A stretch of DNA of 50,581 bases, from positions 1-50,581 of the forward strand of contig JABABM010000016.1 in assembly GCA_014238205.1 (NCBI GenBank), read 5' to 3'. Below, piece after piece: positions 26,558 through 35,096 of the stretch (the stretch's first letter is position 1; each line of letters starts with the position of its first letter). This DNA is from Phycisphaerales bacterium. GTDB taxonomy: Bacteria > Planctomycetota > Phycisphaerae > Phycisphaerales > SM1A02. The position numbers and the translations under genes are program-made. The notes below the pieces were generated by a model. That model was not told where the DNA came from and did no database searches. It worked only from the letters and a program-made list of their open reading frames with translations.

Positions 26558-27817
26558 ATGCCGACGTTTCAATACCAGAGTTTGACGGCAGACGGCACGA
26601 GACAGAGTGGCCTCATCACGGCCCAGAATCGTGCCGATGCCGTTCGACAGCTCCTCGGTCGCGGAGAAACTGCAACCAGCATTTCCAGCGCAGCTGGCAA
26701 TGTGCCCGGAACCGGGGCACTCTCGAATCCTCCAATTGAACGAACACGAGCAAGAATCGGTGGTGGTCGCCCACGCATGTCACGGGCGGAAATGGGAACC
26801 CTCATCAGAGAACTCGCCACTGCACTCGAAGCCGGCCTGCCATTGATGCAGTCACTGAAGACCATAAGGAAGCAAGCCTCCGGCAAGGGCGCACCAGCAG
26901 TGCTTGACTTCATGATCGAACGAGTAGAGGCGGGTGAACCCCTGTACAAGGCTGCCCAGGACTACGGCCGCCCATTCGATGACCTCATCGTAGGCATGCT
27001 CAGGGCTGCAGAAGCTTCCGGCCGCACCAGCGAGATCCTGCACCAACTTGCAGAACTCCTCGATCGAGGAGTTGAACTTCGGCGTGAACTGATGGGCGCA
27101 CTCTTCTATCCCTTCATCGTCGCCATACTGATCGTTGCAAGCATCGTGATTCTCGTAACCGTTGTCGTACCACGCATCATGGAGCCGATCATCGCAGCCG
27201 GCGGAGGCGTCCATACGCTGCCGTTGCCTACTCGAATCATCCTCGGAGCAGCTGATTTCACCTCCTCGTGGTGGCTCGCCTGCCTGGTTGCGATCGGGGT
27301 CGCCTGGTATGCATGGAACGCATGGGTCGCCCACATTGAGAACCGGGTGCGATTCGATCGTTTCAAGCTCCGCGTCCCGATCCTCGGAAGACTTAACAGG
27401 GATGTTGCTGTCGCACGATTCACGCGTACGCTCGGAACCCTCACGACAGCTGGACTCCCCCTGCTTGAATCACTCCGCATTACGCGTGACACCCTCGGCA
27501 ATACCGCCATGATGAACGCGATCGATGAGGTCGAACACCAGGTCACCGAGGGAAAGCCGCTGGCCGAACCACTCGAACGATCAGGATTATTCCCCCCATT
27601 GCTCGTCCAGGTGGTGAACCTCGGTGAACGCTCGGGCAAACTTGAGAACATGCTCCTGCATGCCGCAACTGCATTTGATCGACAGGTCAATGTCTCCATC
27701 AAGATCGTCACGAAGGCCGTGCCCCCGCTCCTGATCGTCATCATGGCCTGCCTTGCCGGATTCGTCCTTGCAGCCATTCTCCTGCCGCTGCTGGAAATGC
27801 AGTCCCTGATGCAATGA
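26558..27817 (+). CDS. gspF: Type II secretion platform protein
   Basis: Polytopic inner-membrane protein of 419 residues. It begins with the typical MPTFQYQSLTADGTRQSG and has two repeated cytoplasmic T2SSF domains, each preceding membrane helices: ELATALEAGLPLMQSLKTI (first copy) and RTLGTLTTAGLPLLESLRIT (second copy). Membrane segments lie near residues 190-215, 235-255 and at the C-terminus. The ATG at 26558 is preferred to one at 26534, because it gives the canonical N-terminus and lies 7 bases after the gspE stop. The stop overlaps gspG. Confidence 0.95.
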   Translation: MPTFQYQSLTADGTRQSGLITAQNRADAVRQLLGRGETATSISSAAGNVPGTGALSNPPIERTRARIGGGRPRMSRAEMGTLIRELATALEAGLPLMQSLKTIRKQASGKGAPAVLDFMIERVEAGEPLYKAAQDYGRPFDDLIVGMLRAAEASGRTSEILHQLAELLDRGVELRRELMGALFYPFIVAILIVASIVILVTVVVPRIMEPIIAAGGGVHTLPLPTRIILGAADFTSSWWLACLVAIGVAWYAWNAWVAHIENRVRFDRFKLRVPILGRLNRDVAVARFTRTLGTLTTAGLPLLESLRITRDTLGNTAMMNAIDEVEHQVTEGKPLAEPLERSGLFPPLLVQVVNLGERSGKLENMLLHAATAFDRQVNVSIKIVTKAVPPLLIVIMACLAGFVLAAILLPLLEMQSLMQ

Positions 27818-28314
27818 AACAGAACCAGTTCGAGTTCGTTGAACTCGGAGAAAGAGGTACCAGAACCATGCACAACATGAACAACCAAAACAAGAGACGC
27901 AGGCGGCATCGACGAGGCTTCACCCTTGTCGAGATCATCGTCATCGTGACGATCATGGCGATTCTCATGACCGTTGTGGCAACGACTCTGACACAGCGCT
28001 TCGGAGCCGCCAAGAGCAGCCTTGCGAAGACCGGAGCAGCACGCCTGAATGCCGCTGTACAGAACTACCTGATTGACCAGGGCCTGTCCGCTCCATCGCC
28101 CGACTTCGAGTTTGAAACGCTCACGCTTCGCAGTGATGAGGGTGGAGGTCCAAACGGGCCCTACGTCGAGAATATCGATCACATCAATGATCCATGGGGC
28201 AACCCGTACGTGCTCGTGATCCCAGGCGAAGTCAACCTGACCTGGGACATCATGTCCTACGGAGAAGGTGGTCAGCCCGGAGGCGAAGGCCCGTTCGCGG
28301 ATGTCACGAACTGA
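27814..28314 (+). CDS. gspG: Major pseudopilin of type II secretion
   Basis: 166 residues from an ATG overlapping the gspF stop (ATGA); an alternative ATG at 27868 would give a more usual short leader. The prepilin site is canonical: very basic leader RRRRHRRG, then FTLVEIIVIVTIMAIL with Gly at -1, Phe at +1 and Glu at +5. The C-terminal part has the GspG signatures INDPWGNPYV and YGEGGQPGGEGP, the region that binds calcium in known GspG proteins. It would be the main subunit of the pseudopilus. Confidence 0.95.
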   Translation: MKQNQFEFVELGERGTRTMHNMNNQNKRRRRHRRGFTLVEIIVIVTIMAILMTVVATTLTQRFGAAKSSLAKTGAARLNAAVQNYLIDQGLSAPSPDFEFETLTLRSDEGGGPNGPYVENIDHINDPWGNPYVLVIPGEVNLTWDIMSYGEGGQPGGEGPFADVTN

Positions 28315-28903
28315 ATTCATGGCCCATGTCGCCCACACTCCGTCCCGCCGCGGATTCACGATGGTTGAAATCATCATGGTCTGCGTCATTCTTGCATTGC
28401 TGCTGTCAGCGGTACTGGTACGACTCACCAGCCTGCAGGGACGCAATTTCGACACGGTAGTCGACCAGACCGGCGACCTCCTCATGATGTACGCCCTTCG
28501 AAGTGAACATGCCCGGCAGCCCGTGGGGTTGTTCATCGATGAATCCCGAAGTTCGATCAGGTTGATGCGAAGGGAAACCAGTGAAGATGCGGAAGATGGT
28601 TCACTCTGGAAATCGGATCCAACCGTCCGGGAAGTTCGGTTGCCGGACTTCATGAGTATCTACGACCTGGAAGTATTCATTGATGGAGACCAGGCGGACC
28701 TGACCCAGTGGCCACTGTCGACCATGCCTGGAGAAGACCGACCCTCGGTGGAGCTCATACTGCACCACGAAGAACGGGAAGTTCGGCTGAACCTTTCGCC
28801 GACATCCCTGTCTCCACTGAGAATCGAGGAGGGACGAGAAAGCGTCCCTGCTCGCGAGTCGGAGGATCTCGACACCACCGGCCGTTGGCAGGAGGAATGG
28901 TGA
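28301..28903 (+). CDS. gspH: Minor pseudopilin GspH-like
   Basis: About 200 residues. The prepilin cleavage site is SRRG followed by FTMVEIIMVCVILALLL, with Gly -1 and Glu +5 as expected. The C-terminal domain is beta-rich and variable (VELILHHEEREVRLNL), as usual for GspH. Starts at 28301 (overlapping the gspG stop) or 28319 are both possible. It lies in the standard H position and ends one base before gspI. Confidence 0.85.
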   Translation: MSRTEFMAHVAHTPSRRGFTMVEIIMVCVILALLLSAVLVRLTSLQGRNFDTVVDQTGDLLMMYALRSEHARQPVGLFIDESRSSIRLMRRETSEDAEDGSLWKSDPTVREVRLPDFMSIYDLEVFIDGDQADLTQWPLSTMPGEDRPSVELILHHEEREVRLNLSPTSLSPLRIEEGRESVPARESEDLDTTGRWQEEW

Positions 28904-28904
28904 T

Positions 28905-29411
28905 ATGAACCTGCGACGCAGCAGCATGGGCCGGTACCAGCGACGAGGTGTCGTTCTTCTTGACGTGATCCTCGGCGCGATCCTGCTGGCTACTGGCCTG
29001 ACGATCGTGGTCTCGCTGAGCACCCAATCACTTGCAAGACAGGTTGAAGGCGAACATCGAATGACCGCGGCCTGGCTGGCCGACGAGATTCTTTCGATGA
29101 TCCTCGTGGAAGGCCCACATGAACTGGCCGGAAGTTCTCCTGAAATCTGGATGGGCGCAGGTGGTGGAAACGGCCGTTTCGATGAACCATTCGCCGAGTA
29201 CACATACGAACTGGACATCAACTACATCGACGACTACAAGCCGTACCTCGTGACCGTGCACGTCCGCTGGCCGGGCCGAAGTGGCATGGGCGAACTTTCC
29301 ATCTCAACGAAGATCTCCCAGCGACGAGGAGAGGACGAGGAAGAGCCGCCGAGGGAACCCCTTGAACCACTTGACAGGGACAGTCGCTACTTCGACGAGG
29401 ACGATGCCTGA
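28905..29411 (+). CDS. gspI: Minor pseudopilin GspI-like, Asp at +5
   Basis: 168 residues. A basic leader GRYQRRG is followed by VVLLDVILGAILLATGL, a type IV pilin-like helix. The position that is nearly always Glu (+5) is Asp here. In known pilins Glu5 aids methylation and packing, so this is unusual though conservative. The C-terminal part holds YTYELDINYIDDYKPYLVTV and an acidic tail. Order after gspH and before gspJ supports GspI. The ATG follows the gspH stop by one base, and its own stop overlaps gspJ (TGATG). Confidence 0.8.
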   Translation: MNLRRSSMGRYQRRGVVLLDVILGAILLATGLTIVVSLSTQSLARQVEGEHRMTAAWLADEILSMILVEGPHELAGSSPEIWMGAGGGNGRFDEPFAEYTYELDINYIDDYKPYLVTVHVRWPGRSGMGELSISTKISQRRGEDEEEPPREPLEPLDRDSRYFDEDDA

Positions 29412-30292
29412 TGATGACAAGGCGCATTCATCCCGGCTCAAGGCCAGCCTTCACGATCGTCGAACTGATCCTGGCCGGCGTCATCGCTTCACTTGTACTT
29501 GGTGTACTGACGATGTCGATGTCCCAGATCATCAAGTCGAAGTCGATCAGCAAGGAACGGCTTGATGCATTCGTGCGTGCTGATGTGGCCCTGAAGAACC
29601 TTCGACGGGACATGATCTCGATCCTTCGGCGAGATGACCTGTTCTATACCCGGCTTCGGATCCAGGATGACTCCATCCAGACGCCCAGCGGCGAGTTCAA
29701 CAGGGATGAGATACTGCTCTTCAATCATCGCCTTCGGGCTTCAAGGGAAATCGAATACAACGGCGAAGGCGTCGAGTACGAAACGGCGTACCGGATCGAT
29801 GAAGATGACTGGGGGCCGGTACTCTGGCAACGACGAGACGCCCTGCCTGACCAGTACCCGACGGCCGGTGGCATCGTGACACCCATTTCAGAAGGCGTAG
29901 TCGAACTCTCCGTCGAAGCCTGGGATGGGGAGCAGTGGTTGGAAGACTGGGACTCCGACTACGACGGGCTCCCCCACGCATTGCGTATCTCGGTCCGTGC
30001 AAGTGGGCACCTGCCCGGCGAATCACCCTGGGACGCACCGATCGCGACACTCCGCACGATCGTTCCACTTGATCGTGTTCCTCCTCCAGATGATGTGATG
30101 GAGGATGAACTTCAGCAGTTGATCGCATTGATCAATGGTGAAGAAGAGAGTGCCACAGGCGGCGGAGGGCTCAGTGCCGACGGAAGCGAGGGAACAGAAG
30201 ACGCGATCAACAATGATGCTGCAGAAAGCTCTGATGCTCCTCCCGACATCGATGTCATCCTGAATGAACTTGGAACGGAGCGGCCGGATTGA
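29411..30292 (+). CDS. gspJ: Minor pseudopilin GspJ-like, Ala at -1
   Basis: 293 residues, longer than most GspJ (about 200). The prepilin motif is SRPA followed by FTIVELILAGVIASLVLG: Glu at +5 is present, but the almost invariant Gly at -1 is Ala. The middle part (RADVALKNLRRDMISIL, DEILLFNHRL) fits GspJ. The C-terminus has an acidic, Gly-rich tail. It begins with a one-base overlap with gspI and ends overlapping the TTG start of gspK. Confidence 0.82.
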   Translation: MMTRRIHPGSRPAFTIVELILAGVIASLVLGVLTMSMSQIIKSKSISKERLDAFVRADVALKNLRRDMISILRRDDLFYTRLRIQDDSIQTPSGEFNRDEILLFNHRLRASREIEYNGEGVEYETAYRIDEDDWGPVLWQRRDALPDQYPTAGGIVTPISEGVVELSVEAWDGEQWLEDWDSDYDGLPHALRISVRASGHLPGESPWDAPIATLRTIVPLDRVPPPDDVMEDELQQLIALINGEEESATGGGGLSADGSEGTEDAINNDAAESSDAPPDIDVILNELGTERPD

Positions 30293-31635
30293 TTCGACAT
30301 CCCTGGACAAACCGGACTCGTGCAGCCACTCGACGTGGATCCGTGATCATCGTGATCATCTGGGCAATCTCGATCTGTGCCCTGCTCGTTACCTCGCTGA
30401 TGGTGTTTGCTGGACGCCAGTCGATGCTTGGACATGAAACGGTCGACCGTGTCCGCGCACGCTGGGCAGCAAGGGCAGGAGTCGAATCGACCATCGCTGT
30501 CATGGCACACCACACCGAGGAACCGGAGTTCGATCATGCGCTTGCGATGAACCTTGACATGGAACTGGTCGCCTCCGGCGAAACAGATCATGGCAGCTGG
30601 TCCATCCTCTACGATGATCTCGATGGACAACGTTGGCCGGGCCCGATGGACGAGCACATGAAGTTGAATGTCAATGGTGATGGCCGCGGCTACATCGCCG
30701 TGATCTTCTCGCCACTGTCCTGGGGTGTTTCACCCGCCATCGAAGACTGGATCGATGAGGATGACGACCCTCGTGATCTTGGCGTCGAGCGAGACTACTA
30801 CCTCTCCCTGGATGCCCGGTATGAACCTCGCAACGATTACCTCTGGCATATCGCTGAAATGGAACTCATCGCCGGGCTCGAACCGGAAGACATCCGAGGA
30901 GAGGATTGGAATCTCAACAATCGACTGGATGAGAACGAAGACGATGGCGATGGGTCTCTGCCCGAGGACGAACCCGACAATCGGCTCGATGGAGGCTGGG
31001 CCGCCTACTTGACGGCATCTACGATTGCGGATGGCGCGACGGCAAGTGGACTACCCCGGATGTATTTCCCCGCAACGAGGATCGAGGATCTCCAGGAACG
31101 AATCGGCCTTGAACCCACTCAGGCCGAGGCCCTCATGACAATGGCCAAGGAAGACGGGTTTGAACTCGAATCACTCATCACGACCCCACTGGGGGACGAT
31201 TTCGTTGATGACAACGACAATGCTTCAGGGTCTGGAACCGTTGTACCCCTGGAAGATTGGCAGATAACCGCCCTTTTTGATGAAACTACGACGAATAAGC
31301 CACATCAGCAGGGCGTAGGCAAGCTCAATATCAATACGGTCCCCCGAACACTCCTCCTCGACATGTACACCGGACAGGAGGATCTCGTCGAAAACATACT
31401 CAGCATGCGTAGAAATCGAGCTGAGGGAATAACGAGCATCATGGATCTACGAGAACTTCCCGACATGACCGATGACCTCCTCTGGCAGTTGGCAAGGACC
31501 TTCACGACCCGCAGCAATGTCTACACGATCACTTCACGAGGTCGTAGTGGCAGTTCCGGGGCAGAAGTTGAAATCGTGACCACTGTTGATCGTTCAACTG
31601 TGCCGGTTCGTATCCTTGAATACAGGGAGGAATGA
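30289..31635 (+). CDS. gspK: Minor pseudopilin GspK
   Basis: 448 residues from a TTG start that overlaps the gspJ stop (TTGA). The leader RAATRRG precedes SVIIVIIWAISICALLVTSL; lack of Glu at +5 is normal for GspK, which tips the pseudopilus. The large globular domain with WNLNNRLDENEDDGDG (calcium-binding-like acidic loop) and the helix-hairpin-helix-like KLNINTVPRTLLLDMYTG are typical of GspK. The gene ends in GGAGGAATGA, which doubles as a ribosome site and start for a six-codon frame ahead of gspL. Confidence 0.9.
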   Translation: MIRHPWTNRTRAATRRGSVIIVIIWAISICALLVTSLMVFAGRQSMLGHETVDRVRARWAARAGVESTIAVMAHHTEEPEFDHALAMNLDMELVASGETDHGSWSILYDDLDGQRWPGPMDEHMKLNVNGDGRGYIAVIFSPLSWGVSPAIEDWIDEDDDPRDLGVERDYYLSLDARYEPRNDYLWHIAEMELIAGLEPEDIRGEDWNLNNRLDENEDDGDGSLPEDEPDNRLDGGWAAYLTASTIADGATASGLPRMYFPATRIEDLQERIGLEPTQAEALMTMAKEDGFELESLITTPLGDDFVDDNDNASGSGTVVPLEDWQITALFDETTTNKPHQQGVGKLNINTVPRTLLLDMYTGQEDLVENILSMRRNRAEGITSIMDLRELPDMTDDLLWQLARTFTTRSNVYTITSRGRSGSSGAEVEIVTTVDRSTVPVRILEYREE

Positions 31636-31652
31636 GCCGTATCAGCTCATGA
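31632..31652 (+). CDS. Six-codon frame bridging gspK and gspL (MSRISS)
   Basis: ATG AGC CGT ATC AGC TCA TGA starts within the gspK stop (ATGA) behind a strong GGAGG site and stops overlapping the gspL ATG at 31649 (again ATGA). It could pass terminating ribosomes from gspK to gspL. It is too short to judge by coding content and may be chance. Confidence 0.35.
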   Translation: MSRISS

Positions 31653-33607
31653 ACCACCTTCCAGGGGTGCCTGGAGGGCCCGGGAACACGGATTCTTCCA
31701 TTCTGGATCAGACAGTGACAAGTACACCAAGGACAACATCCGACTTCAACCAGGTACTTGTTCTTCACTATCGTGAAGACGCATGGCATGGCCTCCTGGC
31801 TGAAATTGATGCTGTCAAAGGCACCAGGGTCCTGGATACCGTCTCATTCCAAGGTCAGCAGGACAATGCTATCCAGGCCTGGATTGATCAACGGGATGTC
31901 AAGGCTGTTCGAATCATTCTTCCAGCCTCGAATGTCATCTGTCGAACCTGCAGCCTTCCGGAAACCGACGAAGAACAAATGGAGTCCGCCCTGCAACTGC
32001 AGGTTGAAACACGTCTGCTCGGAGCAGCTCCCATGCACCGAACTGGAGCTGCACTCCTTCCAGCTGCCTCGCATGCAAGCACTCGAACCGGGCTGATCCT
32101 TGCTTGGCCGGAGGCCTCCGAATTCAAGGGCCCGGCGCTTGAGGATGAGCCATGCTTCATTCCCGACATCGCCGCGCTGGCTTCCCTCGCAGATGAACTC
32201 CACCCGGCAGACCCGTTGGTGTGGTGTGATCGAACTGATGGTTCCGTCGGCCTCGTCCTGGCTCAGCAGGAACGCATCCTGGTTCGCGCAACCCAGGAAG
32301 AACTTGATCACGAAAGCAGTACACATGATCGCTTCCAGAGCCTGCTTCTTGAAACTGCCCTCCAGACGGGTAGTACTCCTGATTCCGCCGAGTCAATGGC
32401 TCAACGGACAACCGCCTCGATCGCTGCGGTCCAAGGCAACCAGGTGCTGCTCCTGCCCTCCGAGGTGATCGAGAGCATCGGTGAGCGTGTCATTGATGCG
32501 CAGATCGATGAGGACTGGCTCCATGACTGGGGCATTTGCCTGGGCGCCGCACTTGCAATGGGCAATGACCTTGTCCTGCTCACGACATTCCGGCGTGAGC
32601 TACCAGAAGAAGCCCCGGATTTTCTCGAGATGAGCAGGGAACGACTGGGCATGAAGAATGCTGCTGCATTGCTGGTGCTCGTAGCTGTTCTCCTGCTTGT
32701 ATTCGGTCCACTCTTTGTCCATGGACTCAGGCTCGGCATACTTTCTCTTCTGCATCCGAACCTTGATGCACAGGTACGTTCATACGAGGAAGACACGAAC
32801 CAGGCAACGATGTACAAGGCCATGATGAACGAGGCATGGCCAATGTCAAAACTGCTGGCGGACATTGCAAACAACACTCCCGAGGGCATCGACATCGAAT
32901 CCATCAAGATCGGCCATGGCGAGCCTGTGAAGATTCGAGGCATCGCCAAGCCAAGTGGTGATGATGTAGCCGCTGCACTGGCCACCTTGATGAAGGCGCA
33001 GTTGCAGGGCTCCGGGGTCTTTGACGAAGTGACATTGCGATGGGAGAACTCCGAAACGTACGGCGATCGTTCCTTCGACATCAGCGCCGAAGTGAAGCGA
33101 CCTCATTTCCGACCCATCTACGCGACGGAACAGGACTTCGGAGCCTGGACACTCTCCTCGAGGCGAAGTGGTGAAAGACCTGGCGATGGTGAGGACATGG
33201 GCACACTTGTTGATGCGGGGACGTCATCAACTGCTTCTCCGGTTCCTCGCCCCCCTGCAGACGATCGAGTAGATGCACCAAGTGGAAGTTCGGATGGAGG
33301 ACGGACAGCGAGTACGACTTCACGCGGCTCAAGAACCAGCCGGAGCAGCAGTGACGGGCTGGCCTCCCGTGGGAATTCCGACAACCAGGGAGCCGACCTG
33401 ACGAACGTCCCCACCGGACGCATCCCCGAAGCACTGACCGAGGAACAGATCAGCACGTTGTCAATGGATGAAGCCCGTATCAAGCTCAAGGAAGTCTCCG
33501 ATGCCAGGAAGCATGTCCGGGATGAGGCCGTATCTGAACGACTGCGTGTCGAGTTCCGGATGATTCTCGACCACATGCGGAAACTGAGGGAAAGTGACAA
33601 CTCCTGA
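31649..33607 (+). CDS. gspL: Type II secretion platform protein GspL-like
   Basis: 652 residues. The layout is that of GspL: an N-terminal cytoplasmic actin-like domain (about 35-325; phrases VRIILPASNVICRTCSLPE and LQLQVETRLLG), one membrane segment (about 340-362, AALLVLVAVLLLVFGPLFV) and a periplasmic PilN-like ferredoxin-fold domain (about 400-490). Unusually, a Ser/Thr/Arg-rich low-complexity stretch (about 510-595) and a charged helical end of about 55 residues follow. The ATG at 31649 is preferred to one at 31586 that would overlap gspK by 50 bases. The stop overlaps gspM (TGATG). Confidence 0.85.
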   Translation: MNHLPGVPGGPGNTDSSILDQTVTSTPRTTSDFNQVLVLHYREDAWHGLLAEIDAVKGTRVLDTVSFQGQQDNAIQAWIDQRDVKAVRIILPASNVICRTCSLPETDEEQMESALQLQVETRLLGAAPMHRTGAALLPAASHASTRTGLILAWPEASEFKGPALEDEPCFIPDIAALASLADELHPADPLVWCDRTDGSVGLVLAQQERILVRATQEELDHESSTHDRFQSLLLETALQTGSTPDSAESMAQRTTASIAAVQGNQVLLLPSEVIESIGERVIDAQIDEDWLHDWGICLGAALAMGNDLVLLTTFRRELPEEAPDFLEMSRERLGMKNAAALLVLVAVLLLVFGPLFVHGLRLGILSLLHPNLDAQVRSYEEDTNQATMYKAMMNEAWPMSKLLADIANNTPEGIDIESIKIGHGEPVKIRGIAKPSGDDVAAALATLMKAQLQGSGVFDEVTLRWENSETYGDRSFDISAEVKRPHFRPIYATEQDFGAWTLSSRRSGERPGDGEDMGTLVDAGTSSTASPVPRPPADDRVDAPSGSSDGGRTASTTSRGSRTSRSSSDGLASRGNSDNQGADLTNVPTGRIPEALTEEQISTLSMDEARIKLKEVSDARKHVRDEAVSERLRVEFRMILDHMRKLRESDNS

Positions 33608-34182
33608 TGATTGACATGAACACCCATGTAGAGCGATTCAGGGAACTGTCCAGGGCATGGCAGTGGATCCTCCTGGCGACCATCTTCATGGTCGCGTTCC
33701 TTGCCTGGGCCTACGTTGTCGCTCCGATCGGTGACAAGTGGGCTGAACAGGCAGATCGGATCGAGTCCGACCTGCATCGCACCAGCAGCGGCCTTGCAAT
33801 GGACGCACATACGAAGAACTCCGTCATGATCTTCGGACCACTCGATCTTCCAAACAAGAAATCCGAGGGCTCATTGACGCTCATCGAGAGTGTCCAGCAG
33901 ATCCTGGCCAATCGGGGAATCACGAATGACACCTTCTACCAGTCACAGAGTGCGAACATCAAGGCGAGCGTGCTCCCGGGAGTCGCCCGTGCTGGTGAGA
34001 AGATCGAACGAATCAAGGGTGAACTCGACTTCGAGTCAAAGCCTGATGTGGCCATTGCCGTCATAGCGGACATGGAGCGGAGTCCAGACATCGAAGCGAT
34101 CTCGGATCTGAAGATCGACAAGCTGGGGAATGGACAGGTCCGGACCCGCTTGACGATTGAAGCATGGGTACGAACACGATGA
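33607..34182 (+). CDS. gspM: Type II secretion protein GspM/PilO-like
   Basis: 191 residues. A short cytoplasmic start is followed by a membrane helix (WQWILLATIFMVAFLAWAYVV), a coiled region (WAEQADRIESDLHRTSSGL) and a small periplasmic alpha/beta domain (SLTLIESVQQILANRGIT; VAIAVIADMERSPDIEAISD). This matches GspM/PilO, which pairs with GspL in the inner membrane. An in-frame ATG at 33616 is a possible alternative. The stop overlaps the next gene (ATGA). Confidence 0.8.
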   Translation: MIDMNTHVERFRELSRAWQWILLATIFMVAFLAWAYVVAPIGDKWAEQADRIESDLHRTSSGLAMDAHTKNSVMIFGPLDLPNKKSEGSLTLIESVQQILANRGITNDTFYQSQSANIKASVLPGVARAGEKIERIKGELDFESKPDVAIAVIADMERSPDIEAISDLKIDKLGNGQVRTRLTIEAWVRTR

Positions 34183-34994
34183 GCATGTCCACTAAATCAA
34201 CACTTCGCGGCCCACTGGGAATCAGCCTCCTGGCCCTCGTGGTCATTGGCATATTTCTCGTTCTCATGATGCCGGCCCTGTACCGATCAACTTCAACCAT
34301 CTTCTCTTCTGGAACGGAGGGAACGGGGTCGATCGACAACCTCATCGTCGCTCATGCCGGGAACATGGATGCCGACATTGATCGATTCAATGGCCGCTCG
34401 TTCTTCTACCTTCCCCCTGTCAAGCGACGGCCCCCACCACCGCCACCACCACCACCCGTGGTCACCGCACCGGCACCTCCGCCGCCACCACCACCGCCGA
34501 CCTATCCATCGAACTATACGGGGCCGAAACTCATCGCCATCCTTGGTGAAGAGGCCTGGTTCAGGAAGACCAGCAGCCTCAAATACGGCGTCGAGGATCC
34601 AAAGACTCGCATCCGCATCGGGGAAATGATCCATGGCATCGAGTTGCTTTCCACCAATCCTCCTCGCGGAATCGAGGTCAAGTACAACGATGGAGGGCCA
34701 TACGAGGTCTCTCTCATCGACATGGATGCAAATCCCTTCTCCTCGGCCTTGCCTCAATCCACCCCCAGCGGCATTCTCGAAGACATTGATGACCTCGACC
34801 CTGATCCAGCAGCCGGGGAGAAGGCTGATGAGCCAATGGAGGAGATCCTCCAGGACCCGGCCGAGGACAGCCCTGCTGATACCTCTCCAGAAGCGACCAG
34901 CCCGGAAACCCCTGTTGAAGTGCCTCCCCAGCAGGACCCTCTCCTGCCACCGGTCCCATCCCAGTCGCCTGGCGGCCTGGATGACCTCGAATGA
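34179..34994 (+). CDS. gspC: GspC/PilP-like inner-membrane to secretin connector
   Basis: 271 residues. A membrane helix (about 13-35, LGISLLALVVIGIFLVLMMP), a proline-rich linker with runs of 8-9 prolines (about 80-110), and a beta-domain (GPKLIAILGEEAWFR ... IRIGEMIHGIELLS ... YEVSLIDMD) matching the homology-region (HR/PilP) fold that touches the N0 domain of the secretin. The C-terminal 90 residues are acidic and Pro-rich with no PDZ domain. Placement between gspM and gspD agrees. The ATG at 34179 overlaps the gspM stop. A 102-bp gap follows before gspD. Confidence 0.78.
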   Translation: MSMSTKSTLRGPLGISLLALVVIGIFLVLMMPALYRSTSTIFSSGTEGTGSIDNLIVAHAGNMDADIDRFNGRSFFYLPPVKRRPPPPPPPPPVVTAPAPPPPPPPPTYPSNYTGPKLIAILGEEAWFRKTSSLKYGVEDPKTRIRIGEMIHGIELLSTNPPRGIEVKYNDGGPYEVSLIDMDANPFSSALPQSTPSGILEDIDDLDPDPAAGEKADEPMEEILQDPAEDSPADTSPEATSPETPVEVPPQQDPLLPPVPSQSPGGLDDLE

Positions 34995-35081
34995 CCCTCG
35001 ATTTGGTGGAATAGAGCCCCCCTTCCATTCGTTCAACAGACCCAGTCGATCCGATACAGGGTGCAGGGACTTGTTGAAACC

Positions 35082-35087
35082 GGAGGG
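35082..35087 (+). promoter_or_regulatory. gspD: Ribosome binding site deciding the gspD start
   Basis: GGAGGG lies 9 bases before a GTG at 35097. The open frame extends to another GTG at 35061, which has no such site and would spoil the signal peptide layout. Confidence 0.6.
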
Positions 35088-35096
35088 AAACCAAAC

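Noticed and set aside
27106..28653. 515-residue frame antisense to gspF, gspG and gspH
   Set aside because: It runs across three conserved genes and their junctions; low-complexity composition typical of a shadow.
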